A stretch of DNA of 64,000 bases from Pseudomonas sp. B21-048 (lineage in GTDB: Bacteria; Pseudomonadota; Gammaproteobacteria; Pseudomonadales; Pseudomonadaceae), in NCBI RefSeq assembly GCF_024748615.1, contig NZ_CP087168.1:3162001-3226000 (forward strand), in the 5' to 3' direction. How positions within the stretch are numbered: the first letter of the stretch is position 1; every line of letters begins with the position of its first letter. The notes under the pieces were generated by a model. It was given only the letters and a program-made list of their open reading frames with translations. It ran no database searches and had not been told where the DNA came from. A program made the translations under genes and the position numbers. This document shows positions 34,485-44,453 of the stretch, one piece after another.

Positions 34485-37400
34485 TTACTGCCAGTTACTG
34501 GCAATCACCGTGTTCAACGCCTCTTTATAGTTTTGCGGCAACGACGTCTGTCCCGCTGCGGGTGGCGCAAACGCGGCCATGGCGCCAACCAGCTGATCGA
34601 CCTGGCTGTCCAGCAGGACTTTGCCATCGGCGGTTCGGAACTGTTCGATGTGCTGGGCGTTTTGCGAACTTGCCTGGTCTGCGGACGACCATTTGGAAAT
34701 CGTCACCTTGTCTGCCGTGCCGATGACGATGACCTCCAAGTCCAGGCCGCTTTTTCGGAACCACAACTGGTCGACAGAAATCCCCGCGCCGAATTGCAAT
34801 ACATCAGCATTGACCCCGGCGTCTACATCTTCAATGACGTCCTGGCCGCCATTTCGATCAAACAGGTAGAGGTCGTTACCCAACCCGCCGCTCAACCAAT
34901 CATTGCCCATCCCGCCATCCAGACGGTTATTACCTGCATTGCCCGTCAGTTGGTTATTTGTGGCGTTACCGGTGGCATTGATGTTGGCAGTGCCTGTGAG
35001 AATCAGGTTTTCCAGGGCTGGGGACAACGTAAAGGAAACCGAAGCCTTGACGGTATCAACGCCCTCACCTGCCAGTTCCACAATGCGGTCCGCCCCCTCG
35101 TTGACAATGTAGGTGTCGTTACCCTTCCCACCGACCATGACATCGGAGCCGGCACCACCATCCAGGATGTTGGCAAGCGTGTTGCCCACCAGTCGGTTTG
35201 CCAGCGCATTGCCCGTGCCATTCGCCCCTCCTTTCAGCACCAGTTCCTCAACCTCATCCGGCAAGGTGTAGCTGATATAAGACTCCACGCGGTCGTACCC
35301 TCCACCGCTGACCTCTCGGACGATGTCACCTGCATCATCGACGATATAGGTGTCGTCTCCGCTGCGTCCTTCCAGGATCCCTTTCCCACCCCATCCTGCG
35401 AGCGTATTGCCGCCAGCGTTGCCCACCAGCGTCCCGTCGCCATCGCGGGAGATGTAGGTGTCGCTGTAGGCGCGTTCGGCGAAGATGAAACTGTCCGCGC
35501 TCAGCTGATCCGCTGTGACCCCTTTCAGAGTGACGTATGGATTATCTTCCCCCACGGGGCCCAGCCAGACCCGAAGGTATTGCTGTCCGTTTACCATCAG
35601 GTCGCTGAAATTCAGCGCCGCAAACGAGCGTAATGAACTGAACTCTGACAAGTCGATTTTTTCGTTGGGGTTCGAAACTTCGAAGTCTTCGATCAGACCG
35701 CCTACCAGCCCGTCCGTGGAGTAATCGTCGACGATGAATCGATCGCTACCCGCTCCACCGGCTACAGCCGCTCCAGTCAGTACAACCCCCTTCACAGTGA
35801 TTAGTGGCAGTTCGAAGTCCAGTTCACCGGTGTAGTTGTCTCCCCGATCACCTTCGATATACAGCGTGTCGTTTCCGGCGCCACCGTTGAGATAATCCAT
35901 CCCATCGTTGCCCCACAAGACGTCATCACCAGCGCCGCCGTAAACAACATCGTGGCCTGCTCCCCCGAACAGCCTGTCGCCACTGCCAACTGCCGCGTCA
36001 CTCAAGTCGTTCTCGCCCCTGAGGACGTCATTTCCCTCTCCGCCGTAAAGTGTATCGGCGCCCAAAGTGCCCGCCACGCGTTCGCCGGTGGCGTTGGCCC
36101 AATAGATAATTCCGAGGTCGAACTCAGGAAGTACCGTGTCACTGCCACCCAGCACCGGTTGTGGTACGGCGACCAGTTCGCCAGTGAGCTCGCTGTCAAT
36201 CAGCGGCTTCAATGGCGGAGGGTTCGTAGTGGCAATGTGCAGTTCCTTGCCTGCAATGATGCCTCCCGTAGCGGGAACCGAGGGGGTACTGCCGGAACCC
36301 GCACTGCCAAAAATAAAGTTATCAGGTGACAGTTGCGACGCGGTCACACCCTTGAGGGTAATAAACGAAGCGCCTGTTCCCCCCAGCATCACGCGCAGAT
36401 AATGTTGGCCGTTTACGGTCAATTCGCTGAATGCAATATCTGCCATCGAGTGCACGGAATTAATCTGCGAAAGGTCGATTTTTTCGTTGGGATTGGAAAA
36501 CTCAAAATCTTCAATCAGATTACCCAACAGATCGATGGGAACCCCCGAGGCCTTTTCGACGACAAAACGATCATTCCCAGCGCCACCCGCGACGGCAGCC
36601 CCGGTCAGTCGAGCTCCGTCCCAAGTGATGATAGGCGAGGTCCAGCCGCCCAACTCGAAACTGCCCTGGTCGCCTTCCAGATAGATGATGTCATCTCCCG
36701 CGTCACCGCTGATATAGTCCTGGCCCAAGCCTCCGCGCAGTACATCGTTGCCCGCACCGCCGCGAATCACATCATCACCGGCACCGCCTTCGATGAAATC
36801 GTTGGAGCCTTGCGTACCGCCGGTTGTATTGTCGCCAACCAACACATCGGCACCACTGCCGCCACGAATGATATCGGCGCCAGTGCCTCCAAACACTCGC
36901 TGCCCGCCTGAGAGGGCGGAATAGTCTTCGCCCCGGACAGAGTCAGCCAGACGTATTTCACGGCTATTGACGCCGAAGCCATAAGCGCCGTACTTGGTGA
37001 GTTCGGCCAAGCTCATTGCGGTATCCAGGATCAAGAAATCTTCGGCGCTCACTTGCGCTGCGTCGACATTCTTCAGCCGAATAGACTGCACACCAGACAA
37101 GTTGATCACCGCATCCGCGCCTTGTTGAGTGGTATTGATCAGCCCGTGACCGAAGTCAGAGAACCCAGACAGCACCAGTTTATCGGTGCCAACCACGAAA
37201 TCAGTGATGGTCTGGATGGAACCGCTGGCGCGCTCGACCACGAAATAATCGAGGTCGGCGCCGCCTGCCAGGGTATTGTTCCCCTTCCCACCCAAAAGCA
37301 AATCGCGGCCGGCGCCGCCATACAGCGCATCATCGCCACTGCCGCCGACCAACATGTTGCTGGCGTCATTGCCGTGAAGTTCATCGGCAAACTCACCGCC

Positions 37401-40400
37401 GATGGCGTTCTCGATCTGCTCGGGGTTCTGAATGGTCAGGTGCGTGCCGGCGAGAGTCGCTTCACCCTTCGCCAGGTTGATATAGCTTTTCTGACCTACC
37501 GCTGCGGCGTTGATCGTATCTTTGCCACCATTGGTGTCGTTGAGCGTTCCACGGGTGCCAGATACCCCCAGCTGCGCATACTCGTCCGTATAGACATATT
37601 GATCATCGTGCGTGTCGATAGTCCCCCACACATTCATGCTCCAGCTGTTCAGGGTACCGGTCGCCCCGGTTACGCTGTCGATGACTTTCAGCGTCCATTC
37701 ACCCTGAACAGCCTCACCGCGCAACAACGCGGTAGAGAAAACGTAGTCCAGCGTCTTTTTACCGGCAAAATCAGCATCCCCACGATCACTCGCAGCGCTC
37801 CCCGGCGCCTTGCCCGGACGATTCATCAGAATGGATTCGGTACCCGATGGCGAGATCAACTTGAGGATCAAGTCACCCGGATTTTCATGGCTGAGGTTGA
37901 CCTTGACTTCAACGTGTTCGGCCAATATGCCCACGTTGCCCAGCGTCAACGAATGGCTTACCCCGGCTTCCAGCCCATCGGCAATCGCCTGATTGAGCAC
38001 ACCTGAATCTAAAGGCTTGGACAGGCCGAACTCATTGGTCAGCACCTGCTGGGTATGCCAGGTTTCTGCCAGGCGCACGGCAGCGCGGGCGTCGACTTCA
38101 CCATAGCCGTAATCGTGGCTAACGTGCATACCACCGCCGTTCCAATTCTGGCTACCGTTGTCCTGCCAAGAGGTCCCCGCATCCGCCACCTTGCGTGCTG
38201 AAAGCGCCAGGATCTGCTGTACATCGCGGTAGCCCAGCTCAGGGTTGGCTTCGAGCATCAGTGCGACGATGCCCGACACGATCGGTGCGGCAAAGCTGGT
38301 GCCCTGGGACACCCCGGTGTCACTGCCAAACGTGGAGCCGTTATCGTTCTGCACCAGACGTGAGGTTGAAGTTACGTTGGAGCCAGGCGCGCTGACCAGG
38401 ATACTGGCGCCAGGGTTGGAGAACGGCTTGCCCCCCGCCTGCAACGCACCCAGGTCGGTGGTGGCGTTGATTGCGCCCACCACAATACTGCTGCGGGTGT
38501 TGCTGGGATTGGAATAGTTGGTGTTGCCACCCTTTTCCCGATCGTTGCCTCCCGCCGTCACAATGACGGTGCCCAAGCCATCGCGGCCCATACCAATGGC
38601 CTGACGATAGGCTGCGGGCATCTCCCCCAACGTCGCCGGCGTAAACTTCAGATCAAAGTGATGCTCACTGCCCCAGCTGTGGTTCACCACATCATATTCA
38701 CGCATGTGGGACATGTTGCTGAAGTCGTCTTTATTGATCCAGTAACCGGCAACGGTGGCATCGTATGCCACCCCAACGCTGCCCTCGCCGTTGCGCGCGG
38801 CGACCATCACACCGGCGACCAATGTGGCATGCTCGCTGAACTTGCCCTCGCTGCCCTCACCGGCCAGTTGCCCCGGCGTTGCATTGGCCAGCCAGCTCTC
38901 GTCGATATTGTCTTTTAAATCGGCGTGGCGATAGTCGAGCACTTCCTTGGTGGTTCCAAACGGACTGTTGGTCTCGATCTGAGCGATCTTGACACCTCTA
39001 CCGGTGTAGTCCTTCCAGACTGGCAGAATGTTCGCTTGCGAGAGATACCACTGATCGGTAACCAATGGATCACTGGGCAGGTCCGCTGTCCTGAGATACA
39101 CGGCGGCGCGCATAGTCGCGCTTTCGCCCGTGGCCATATCGACAATGTCGCTAGCCTCATAGCCTTTGGCATCCGCCACGGTGTACTTGAAGCCCATGAT
39201 CCCGGTAAACGTGGCATCAGGGGTGAAAAGCACATCGCCGGCCTGGGTGAGACTCGCAGTCCCGCCCACCACATCGAACAGGCCGGTGATATGCAAGGTG
39301 TCCTGTTGCCAGTCTATGTCGTTGCGCAACAGTTGTTCTTGACCGATCAGATGCGCCCGCGAGCGATCAAAACTGGCGCCGGACTTGTTCTGGCTCAGCA
39401 CATCCTTGACCAACAAAGGATTTTCCATGCCCGCACTTGTATCTGTCGGGATCTCCACCAGTTTGAGATTTTTGAAGCTGGCCTTCTCGACGCTCTTCAG
39501 GAAGTCGGTCCCGTCGCGCCCTGTAACGGTATCGCTGATCCAAACGCCATCTGCGGCACGGGTAATCCGATAGTCGGCGAAGTCGCCGGACAGCTCGAGG
39601 ACATCGATCCCATCGCCACCGTCGATCCGATCATCACCGGCACCGCCTATCAGAATGTCGTCACCGACTCCGCCACTCAGGCTGTCATCGTCCTGGCCGC
39701 CATCGATCAGGTCATTACCTGAGCCACCGTCAATACGATCATTGCCGCGATGGCCGCGCAACACATCGTTGCCTGCACCGCCAAACAGAGTGTCATTGCC
39801 GTTTTCGCCCGAGAGTGCATCATTGGCTGAACCGCCGACCAACACGTCATCACCGTCGCCACCGCGCATGTAGACGGTGCTGTTGCCGCCGCCAATAAAT
39901 ACGTCATCGCCACGACCGCCTTGAGCGATTTCTATGCGGGCCTCAGCCAGGTTGAGGCTGACACCTTTTTCGCCAATGACTTGGACGATATCAGTACCAT
40001 CGCCACCATGGATGTTGGCCGCCAGGTCATCACCGTCGATCAGCAGCACATCGTCGCCCGCGCCGCCGTAGAAGGTATCACTGCCCTGGCCGCCGGCCAG
40101 CCAGTTGGTCTGGGCATCGCCTTGCAGCACGTCGCTGCCCGAACCGCCCGTAGCGTTATTGACGCCTTTATGCGCCACATCGATGGTCTCGCCGGTGGTC
40201 AAAGAAGACACATACCCTTTAACGGCCGCCACCTGTCCCGAGCCTTGGGTGGAAACCACCGTCCCCGATCCACTGGCGGTGAACGTGTGCCCATTGGGAT
40301 TGGCCAGGAAGTTGGCCGCGATGGCTTCCTGGGTCAGGCCATTTTGCACAAAAGTGCCGTGGGCCAGCACTTCGTTGCCGTCGCGCAACTCACCACTTTG

Positions 40401-41870
40401 TGCCTGGTTGCCCAGGTTGATCTGGGTGATCCCAAGATCTGCGAGCGATTTAAGTTCGCTCGCTTCGCCGACGTCGATCGCACCGTTGCCATTCAAATCT
40501 TTCCAGCTTTTGCCGTCGTGATTGCCATCGACCCACACCTTCACGCTGGACCAGGCTGCGTCCCGCGCATCGAATACGCCATCGGCATTGCCGTCCAGGC
40601 TGGCCAGTGCGGCAAAACCGTTGGTGAAGCGTTTTTGCCCGGTTTCACCGTTGGTGCCCGCCATACCGCCGAAGTATTCGGACAAGGTCTCGCTGATATT
40701 ATCGATCTTGCCGTTGGCATTGGCATCGACGACCACGATGCCGTCCTCGGGGCTAGCCCAGCCGGTTTCTTCGAGGCTGCCGCCATCGTTATCGGCATCA
40801 AAAAACACCGGCGCGCTCAGGTAATCGGTCAAGCGCACACCGTCGCCGTTCAAGTCCAGCACCAATGGGTCAGTCGGCAAGGTCAAACGCGCACGCGCGT
40901 CGCCGGAGTTCAACAGCGCCGCCAAGGTGCTGCCGTAGGTCAGGCTCTGGCTGGAGTTGCGCAAGCTGAAATCGAACACATCCTTTGCCGTGTTGACGTT
41001 ACCTGGGCGATAACCGTCCGCCAGGATCTGGGTAGCGGCGGCAGTAAAGGTGTTGTTGACCCAGTTGCCCTGATATTGATTGAGGTTGAGCTTGTTGGGA
41101 TCGTAGTTCAGGTTCCAACCGCCGCCACTGGTGACAAGGCCGTTGGCGACTTGCGCGGCGGCGGCGTCATGATCTGTAGCGGTCTTACGTATGATTTCAC
41201 CCGAACTATTGACCTGCAGATTAAAGGCACTCGCACTGGTAGGAACGCCATAGAAAAACTCGTCCATTCGGCTCGTCATCGCGCTTTCAACGGCTGAACG
41301 CGCGGCTGGACTGGAAAAGTTCAATCCGGAAATTTTGGACGGATCGTAGTCATCACCAAACGATGCAACGGTATCATCGATAAACTTCGTGACGTTACTC
41401 AGCGCGTCATACCACGCGTTCAGCGATGGTGATTGACCATACTCCCGATCACGTGACGCTTTAGTGCTTTTACTAAATAAGGCCAGCGCATATAAAAGCC
41501 CGCCCAACGCGACATCATTATCTTTCCCATCGCCGGTAAATTCCAAAACGTATTGCAGGCCACTGATGCCTTTATCTACCGTTTTTTCCTGTACCTGTTT
41601 CAGGCCCGGAACTTTCAACAGCTTGATGGCTTCCAGGATATGAACATTCGTTTGAGTACTGGTACCGTTGTATTTATCAGAGGTTATATAGGCAATTATC
41701 CCCATGGAGCTGGTCATATCGAGCAAGGTGTTGTAACGCGAGACCTTACCCGCAACCCCCGTCGCCTCCAGCGATTTGTTCAGTTGGTCCTTCGCCTTGC
41801 CCAACTCATCCAGCATTTCCGGAAGCGTTTGCGTCGTTTCACTTGCTGCCTGCTGTGCACCTTGTGCCAT
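34485..41870 (-). CDS. Giant RTX protein with internal subtilisin-like and kexin-type P domains
   Basis: 2461 residues, no signal peptide, acidic. Residues 1-330 are unrecognised; 330-520 carry EF-hand-like DLNGDGV, DANANGKID and DGNADGVFD motifs; 575-760 are RTX nonapeptides (GGxGxDxxx). A peptidase S8 domain spans about 945-1270: His1014 in SEHATLVAG, oxyanion Asn1109 in TAGGND and Ser1192 in GTSFAAP. The expected catalytic Asp is Glu966 in IAQIETN. A proprotein-convertase P domain follows (about 1295-1416), then three more RTX stretches (about 1490-1550, 1655-1735, 1935-2005) and 2145-2340 with looser repeats. AGGGAG precedes the ATG. Upstream T1SS genes imply calcium-dependent secretion of a protease or self-processing adhesin/toxin. 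Confidence 0.9.
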   Translation of the reverse strand: MAQGAQQAASETTQTLPEMLDELGKAKDQLNKSLEATGVAGKVSRYNTLLDMTSSMGIIAYITSDKYNGTSTQTNVHILEAIKLLKVPGLKQVQEKTVDKGISGLQYVLEFTGDGKDNDVALGGLLYALALFSKSTKASRDREYGQSPSLNAWYDALSNVTKFIDDTVASFGDDYDPSKISGLNFSSPAARSAVESAMTSRMDEFFYGVPTSASAFNLQVNSSGEIIRKTATDHDAAAAQVANGLVTSGGGWNLNYDPNKLNLNQYQGNWVNNTFTAAATQILADGYRPGNVNTAKDVFDFSLRNSSQSLTYGSTLAALLNSGDARARLTLPTDPLVLDLNGDGVRLTDYLSAPVFFDADNDGGSLEETGWASPEDGIVVVDANANGKIDNISETLSEYFGGMAGTNGETGQKRFTNGFAALASLDGNADGVFDARDAAWSSVKVWVDGNHDGKSWKDLNGNGAIDVGEASELKSLADLGITQINLGNQAQSGELRDGNEVLAHGTFVQNGLTQEAIAANFLANPNGHTFTASGSGTVVSTQGSGQVAAVKGYVSSLTTGETIDVAHKGVNNATGGSGSDVLQGDAQTNWLAGGQGSDTFYGGAGDDVLLIDGDDLAANIHGGDGTDIVQVIGEKGVSLNLAEARIEIAQGGRGDDVFIGGGNSTVYMRGGDGDDVLVGGSANDALSGENGNDTLFGGAGNDVLRGHRGNDRIDGGSGNDLIDGGQDDDSLSGGVGDDILIGGAGDDRIDGGDGIDVLELSGDFADYRITRAADGVWISDTVTGRDGTDFLKSVEKASFKNLKLVEIPTDTSAGMENPLLVKDVLSQNKSGASFDRSRAHLIGQEQLLRNDIDWQQDTLHITGLFDVVGGTASLTQAGDVLFTPDATFTGIMGFKYTVADAKGYEASDIVDMATGESATMRAAVYLRTADLPSDPLVTDQWYLSQANILPVWKDYTGRGVKIAQIETNSPFGTTKEVLDYRHADLKDNIDESWLANATPGQLAGEGSEGKFSEHATLVAGVMVAARNGEGSVGVAYDATVAGYWINKDDFSNMSHMREYDVVNHSWGSEHHFDLKFTPATLGEMPAAYRQAIGMGRDGLGTVIVTAGGNDREKGGNTNYSNPSNTRSSIVVGAINATTDLGALQAGGKPFSNPGASILVSAPGSNVTSTSRLVQNDNGSTFGSDTGVSQGTSFAAPIVSGIVALMLEANPELGYRDVQQILALSARKVADAGTSWQDNGSQNWNGGGMHVSHDYGYGEVDARAAVRLAETWHTQQVLTNEFGLSKPLDSGVLNQAIADGLEAGVSHSLTLGNVGILAEHVEVKVNLSHENPGDLILKLISPSGTESILMNRPGKAPGSAASDRGDADFAGKKTLDYVFSTALLRGEAVQGEWTLKVIDSVTGATGTLNSWSMNVWGTIDTHDDQYVYTDEYAQLGVSGTRGTLNDTNGGKDTINAAAVGQKSYINLAKGEATLAGTHLTIQNPEQIENAIGGEFADELHGNDASNMLVGGSGDDALYGGAGRDLLLGGKGNNTLAGGADLDYFVVERASGSIQTITDFVVGTDKLVLSGFSDFGHGLINTTQQGADAVINLSGVQSIRLKNVDAAQVSAEDFLILDTAMSLAELTKYGAYGFGVNSREIRLADSVRGEDYSALSGGQRVFGGTGADIIRGGSGADVLVGDNTTGGTQGSNDFIEGGAGDDVIRGGAGNDVLRGGLGQDYISGDAGDDIIYLEGDQGSFELGGWTSPIITWDGARLTGAAVAGGAGNDRFVVEKASGVPIDLLGNLIEDFEFSNPNEKIDLSQINSVHSMADIAFSELTVNGQHYLRVMLGGTGASFITLKGVTASQLSPDNFIFGSAGSGSTPSVPATGGIIAGKELHIATTNPPPLKPLIDSELTGELVAVPQPVLGGSDTVLPEFDLGIIYWANATGERVAGTLGADTLYGGEGNDVLRGENDLSDAAVGSGDRLFGGAGHDVVYGGAGDDVLWGNDGMDYLNGGAGNDTLYIEGDRGDNYTGELDFELPLITVKGVVLTGAAVAGGAGSDRFIVDDYSTDGLVGGLIEDFEVSNPNEKIDLSEFSSLRSFAALNFSDLMVNGQQYLRVWLGPVGEDNPYVTLKGVTADQLSADSFIFAERAYSDTYISRDGDGTLVGNAGGNTLAGWGGKGILEGRSGDDTYIVDDAGDIVREVSGGGYDRVESYISYTLPDEVEELVLKGGANGTGNALANRLVGNTLANILDGGAGSDVMVGGKGNDTYIVNEGADRIVELAGEGVDTVKASVSFTLSPALENLILTGTANINATGNATNNQLTGNAGNNRLDGGMGNDWLSGGLGNDLYLFDRNGGQDVIEDVDAGVNADVLQFGAGISVDQLWFRKSGLDLEVIVIGTADKVTISKWSSADQASSQNAQHIEQFRTADGKVLLDSQVDQLVGAMAAFAPPAAGQTSLPQNYKEALNTVIASNWQ
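35478..36725 (-). repeat. Internal duplication in the RTX gene
   Basis: Two segments of about 140 codons, roughly 36309-36725 and 35478-35903, encode similar blocks. Both share LTGAAVAGGAG.DRF, a LIEDFE.SNPNEKIDLS core, VNGQ.YLRV.LG and LKGVTA.QLS.D.FIF. A more distant third relative lies near 37020-37265 (residues about 1536-1616). The blocks follow RTX clusters, suggesting growth by duplication of an RTX-plus-sandwich unit. Confidence 0.75.
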
Positions 41871-41883
41871 TTCAAACTCCCTC

Positions 41884-42564
41884 TTACTTAATGATCGCGT
41901 ACACGCCCGGACGGGATAACAGATACAACCAGGCCGCAGACGTTTTGCCTTGAACGGCCTTGACCAGCAGCGCCATATGCGCCAGATAACCTCTGGCCAC
42001 CGACGGGTGCGCTGCAAAATAACGATGACACTCAGGGGTTCTTAACGAGAAAATCAGCCCGCCTGAAGCTTCAATTTTTTCCAATCGTTGTTTGGCAAAA
42101 CGCTTCGCGTCAGCCATGGGTAACGTAGAGAGATACTGGGTATCCTTGATGACCAGGGACGTCTCATATTTCGCCGGGCACGGCTGCGCTTGCAGAATGT
42201 TGTAACGCGCATATCCCTCGACGATATTCCTCGCGGCCCGCACGTCCGCGGTATTGATCATCAAAAAATTGGCGACCGTCAAACTGGTGGTCAAGCACGC
42301 ATCGTTCATGTCCTGGCACAGGTTCAATGCTCGGACGCGGTCGTACATCTGCTGGTCTGGAGCCAGATGCAGTGACTTTATGTAAAGCGCATCGCCTTCA
42401 GATAAGAAGGTTTCAGAAGCGCTCAGGTTTTCTGCACCGCCGACAAGTTCTACAACCCAACGCACTTTCTGCGACTCGGAAAACAGCCAGAGGCCATAAC
42501 CCGTCAGCACGGCCGCTAGCATGCAGAATGCCATGAGCAAGTATATTTTTTTCGTACGGTGCAC
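41884..42564 (-). CDS. Membrane-anchored protein of unknown function in the T1SS operon
   Basis: I do not recognise this 226-residue protein. It has one N-terminal membrane helix (about 8-28) after a basic head, so most of it is probably periplasmic. Four Cys (in LCQDMNDACLTT, QPCPAK and TPECHRYF) could form two disulfides. The C-terminal part is helical with basic patches. GTG is the likely start, with GGAG just upstream. It lies between the RTX gene (13 bases away) and a small membrane-protein gene, so a helper or immunity role for the RTX protein is possible but unproven. Confidence 0.75.
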   Translation of the reverse strand: MHRTKKIYLLMAFCMLAAVLTGYGLWLFSESQKVRWVVELVGGAENLSASETFLSEGDALYIKSLHLAPDQQMYDRVRALNLCQDMNDACLTTSLTVANFLMINTADVRAARNIVEGYARYNILQAQPCPAKYETSLVIKDTQYLSTLPMADAKRFAKQRLEKIEASGGLIFSLRTPECHRYFAAHPSVARGYLAHMALLVKAVQGKTSAAWLYLLSRPGVYAIIK

Positions 42565-42610
42565 ATCACACTCCAGCGAATAGAAAGTTCAACCACTGAA
42601 TGCCTACCGT

Positions 42611-42997
42611 CTATTCCGATAGCGCATTCCATACCAGCCCGACGATGAGAAAAAAGCCATGAGAGGCGACGGAAACCACGGAGGTCCAAACTGCCGCTTT
42701 TTTAAAGCGGTCGTTATTGGCCAGATAACCGCCTGCCATCAACAGCGCCCCTATCCAACCCAACTGAGAAAACGCAAGAAAGTCGAGCGCCACTACCGAC
42801 CAATGAACCCAGGGCCTGCCGCCATCTACGATGTAGACGACGTAGCAATACAACGTGACGGGGAGGCTGCAGCCCCAGACAAACAGAGGGGCTGCGAAGC
42901 GCTTATTCATCCTGACCAAACACATGAAAAATACGATCCAACACGGAAAAACCACGACATCGTACATGCCGTATAAGAACGCTTTAACACCGTTCAT
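42611..42997 (-). CDS. Small four-helix membrane protein of unknown function in the T1SS operon
   Basis: A 128-residue, strongly hydrophobic protein with four predicted helices (about 8-28, 36-56, 66-88, 102-124), rich in Trp and Tyr. I cannot assign a family. It starts 26 bases after the HlyD gene and ends 46 bases before the next unknown gene. The co-directional packing suggests a dedicated accessory of this secretion system. Confidence 0.72.
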   Translation of the reverse strand: MNGVKAFLYGMYDVVVFPCWIVFFMCLVRMNKRFAAPLFVWGCSLPVTLYCYVVYIVDGGRPWVHWSVVALDFLAFSQLGWIGALLMAGGYLANNDRFKKAAVWTSVVSVASHGFFLIVGLVWNALSE

Positions 42998-43023
42998 AGA
43001 GTTCCCCTTGTAGACCGTCGGCT

Positions 43024-44448
43024 TTACCGCTCACGTAAACTTTCATCGGCGTACTGCTGCAGCGGACTTAGGAAGTAATCGATGACTTTGCGCCGATCTG
43101 TCTTAATCTCTACTGTGACAGCCATCCCTGGAGACAACGACACCCGTTGACCTCGGACCAGAATAAAGTCGGTCAGCAGACGAACCCGGCTGCTGTAGAT
43201 CGGCCCTAACTTCTCGTCTTCAATGGCGTCGTTGGACACGCTGATGACTTTCCCTTCGACCGTTCCATACTTGGTGAACGTAAAGGTTTCCACCTTGACC
43301 GTCACGGCCTGCCCGTCACGTACAAAGCCGACATCCTTGTTCTCCAGCATGGCCTCGACCTCTACGGGCTGATCACTCGGCACCACGACCATTAGCGGTT
43401 GTGCGGCCGTCACCACGCCACCGACGGTATGAATGGCCAATTGCTGAACCGTACCGTCGACGGGTGCCGTCAGGCTCATCAAGTGATCGCGTTGTTCAGC
43501 CTTGCGCAGCTCTTGGGTAAGCGATGCGGCTTTCTGTTCGGATTGCTGCTGTAAGTCGAGCATCGTGCGGCGGGTTTGCGCCAGGATGCTTTGACGGCGC
43601 CGTTCGGCTTCCTTGCGGCTTGCATTGAGTTCAATCACACGTGCTTGTTGCACGGCCATATCACGATTCTGGTCCAGCAGCGCCTGCTGCTTTTCCAGGT
43701 AGGCGTGGCGTGGAACATATTGCTGATCAAGCAGCTCTTTGTAGTCTTCAGCCAGGCGGCGGGTGATCGGAAGTGACTGCTGTAAGGAGCTGACAATGGC
43801 GTTAGCTGACTGAATCTCGGCAGTACGCTGTTCGACTTCGGCGTCCACTTGATCCAGTGAGCTGCGCATTTCCAGGTATTGCCCATTCAGCCAGCGTTGC
43901 GCCGCCAGGATCTGTTGCGGCTCGGCCTCCAGCATGTAGCCCGCCAAGGATCCTGGCTCCTTGCCGCTGCGAATGGCCTCAAGCATGGCACTGGCGCGCG
44001 CGCTATCGACCTGCGCAGCCAATACGTCGCTTTTGAAACGTTTTACATCGGCACCGGATGCGCTGGTATCCAACTCCACCAGAACGTCACCGGCCTTGAC
44101 TGACTGGCCGTCGTAAACACGTATCGCCTTGACCACCGCCACTTCGCTCGGCTGTATGGTCTTGCTCTTGCCGCTAGCGACAACCTTACCTCGCGCCGTC
44201 GCCACGACTTCGATTTCCCCAAGACAGGCCCATACCAGCGCCAAGGCTGCGAAGAACATGATGGCCCACTGAATGTACCGCGGTGCCGGATGGCTGGGCT
44301 GGTCCTGCAAGGCCAATGCCGCCGGCAGGAATTGCACTTCATGTGCCAGGCGCAAAGGCGCATCCAGCTGTTTGCGCTGACGCCAAGCCTGGCGCCAGGC
44401 AAACCGGTAACGTTGCAACAATTCGCGTGCTGCTGAAGGTTCGCTCAT
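43024..44448 (-). CDS. Type I secretion periplasmic adaptor (HlyD family)
   Basis: A 474-residue membrane fusion protein. A short cytoplasmic head is followed by one membrane helix (about 58-80, AIMFFAALALVWACL), a lipoyl half-motif (GKVVASGKSKTIQPSE, about 90-105), a long coiled-coil hairpin (about 150-320) and a beta-barrel end with SPGMAVTVEIKTDRR (about 435-450). It bridges the ABC protein and TolC. The ATG has AGGGG eight bases upstream; a GTG two codons earlier overlaps the ATPase stop. Sits directly after the ATPase gene. Confidence 0.92.
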   Translation of the reverse strand: MSEPSAARELLQRYRFAWRQAWRQRKQLDAPLRLAHEVQFLPAALALQDQPSHPAPRYIQWAIMFFAALALVWACLGEIEVVATARGKVVASGKSKTIQPSEVAVVKAIRVYDGQSVKAGDVLVELDTSASGADVKRFKSDVLAAQVDSARASAMLEAIRSGKEPGSLAGYMLEAEPQQILAAQRWLNGQYLEMRSSLDQVDAEVEQRTAEIQSANAIVSSLQQSLPITRRLAEDYKELLDQQYVPRHAYLEKQQALLDQNRDMAVQQARVIELNASRKEAERRRQSILAQTRRTMLDLQQQSEQKAASLTQELRKAEQRDHLMSLTAPVDGTVQQLAIHTVGGVVTAAQPLMVVVPSDQPVEVEAMLENKDVGFVRDGQAVTVKVETFTFTKYGTVEGKVISVSNDAIEDEKLGPIYSSRVRLLTDFILVRGQRVSLSPGMAVTVEIKTDRRKVIDYFLSPLQQYADESLRER

Positions 44449-44453
44449 GACCA

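Noticed and set aside
39921..41297. Long plus-strand frame opposite the RTX gene (458 codons)
   Set aside because: Antisense to RTX and EF-hand repeats; composition mirrors the repeats.
34485..41870. CRISPR-like or tandem DNA repeats in the RTX region
   Set aside because: Repetition is at protein level (nonapeptides) with variable codons; there are no spacers or identical DNA units.
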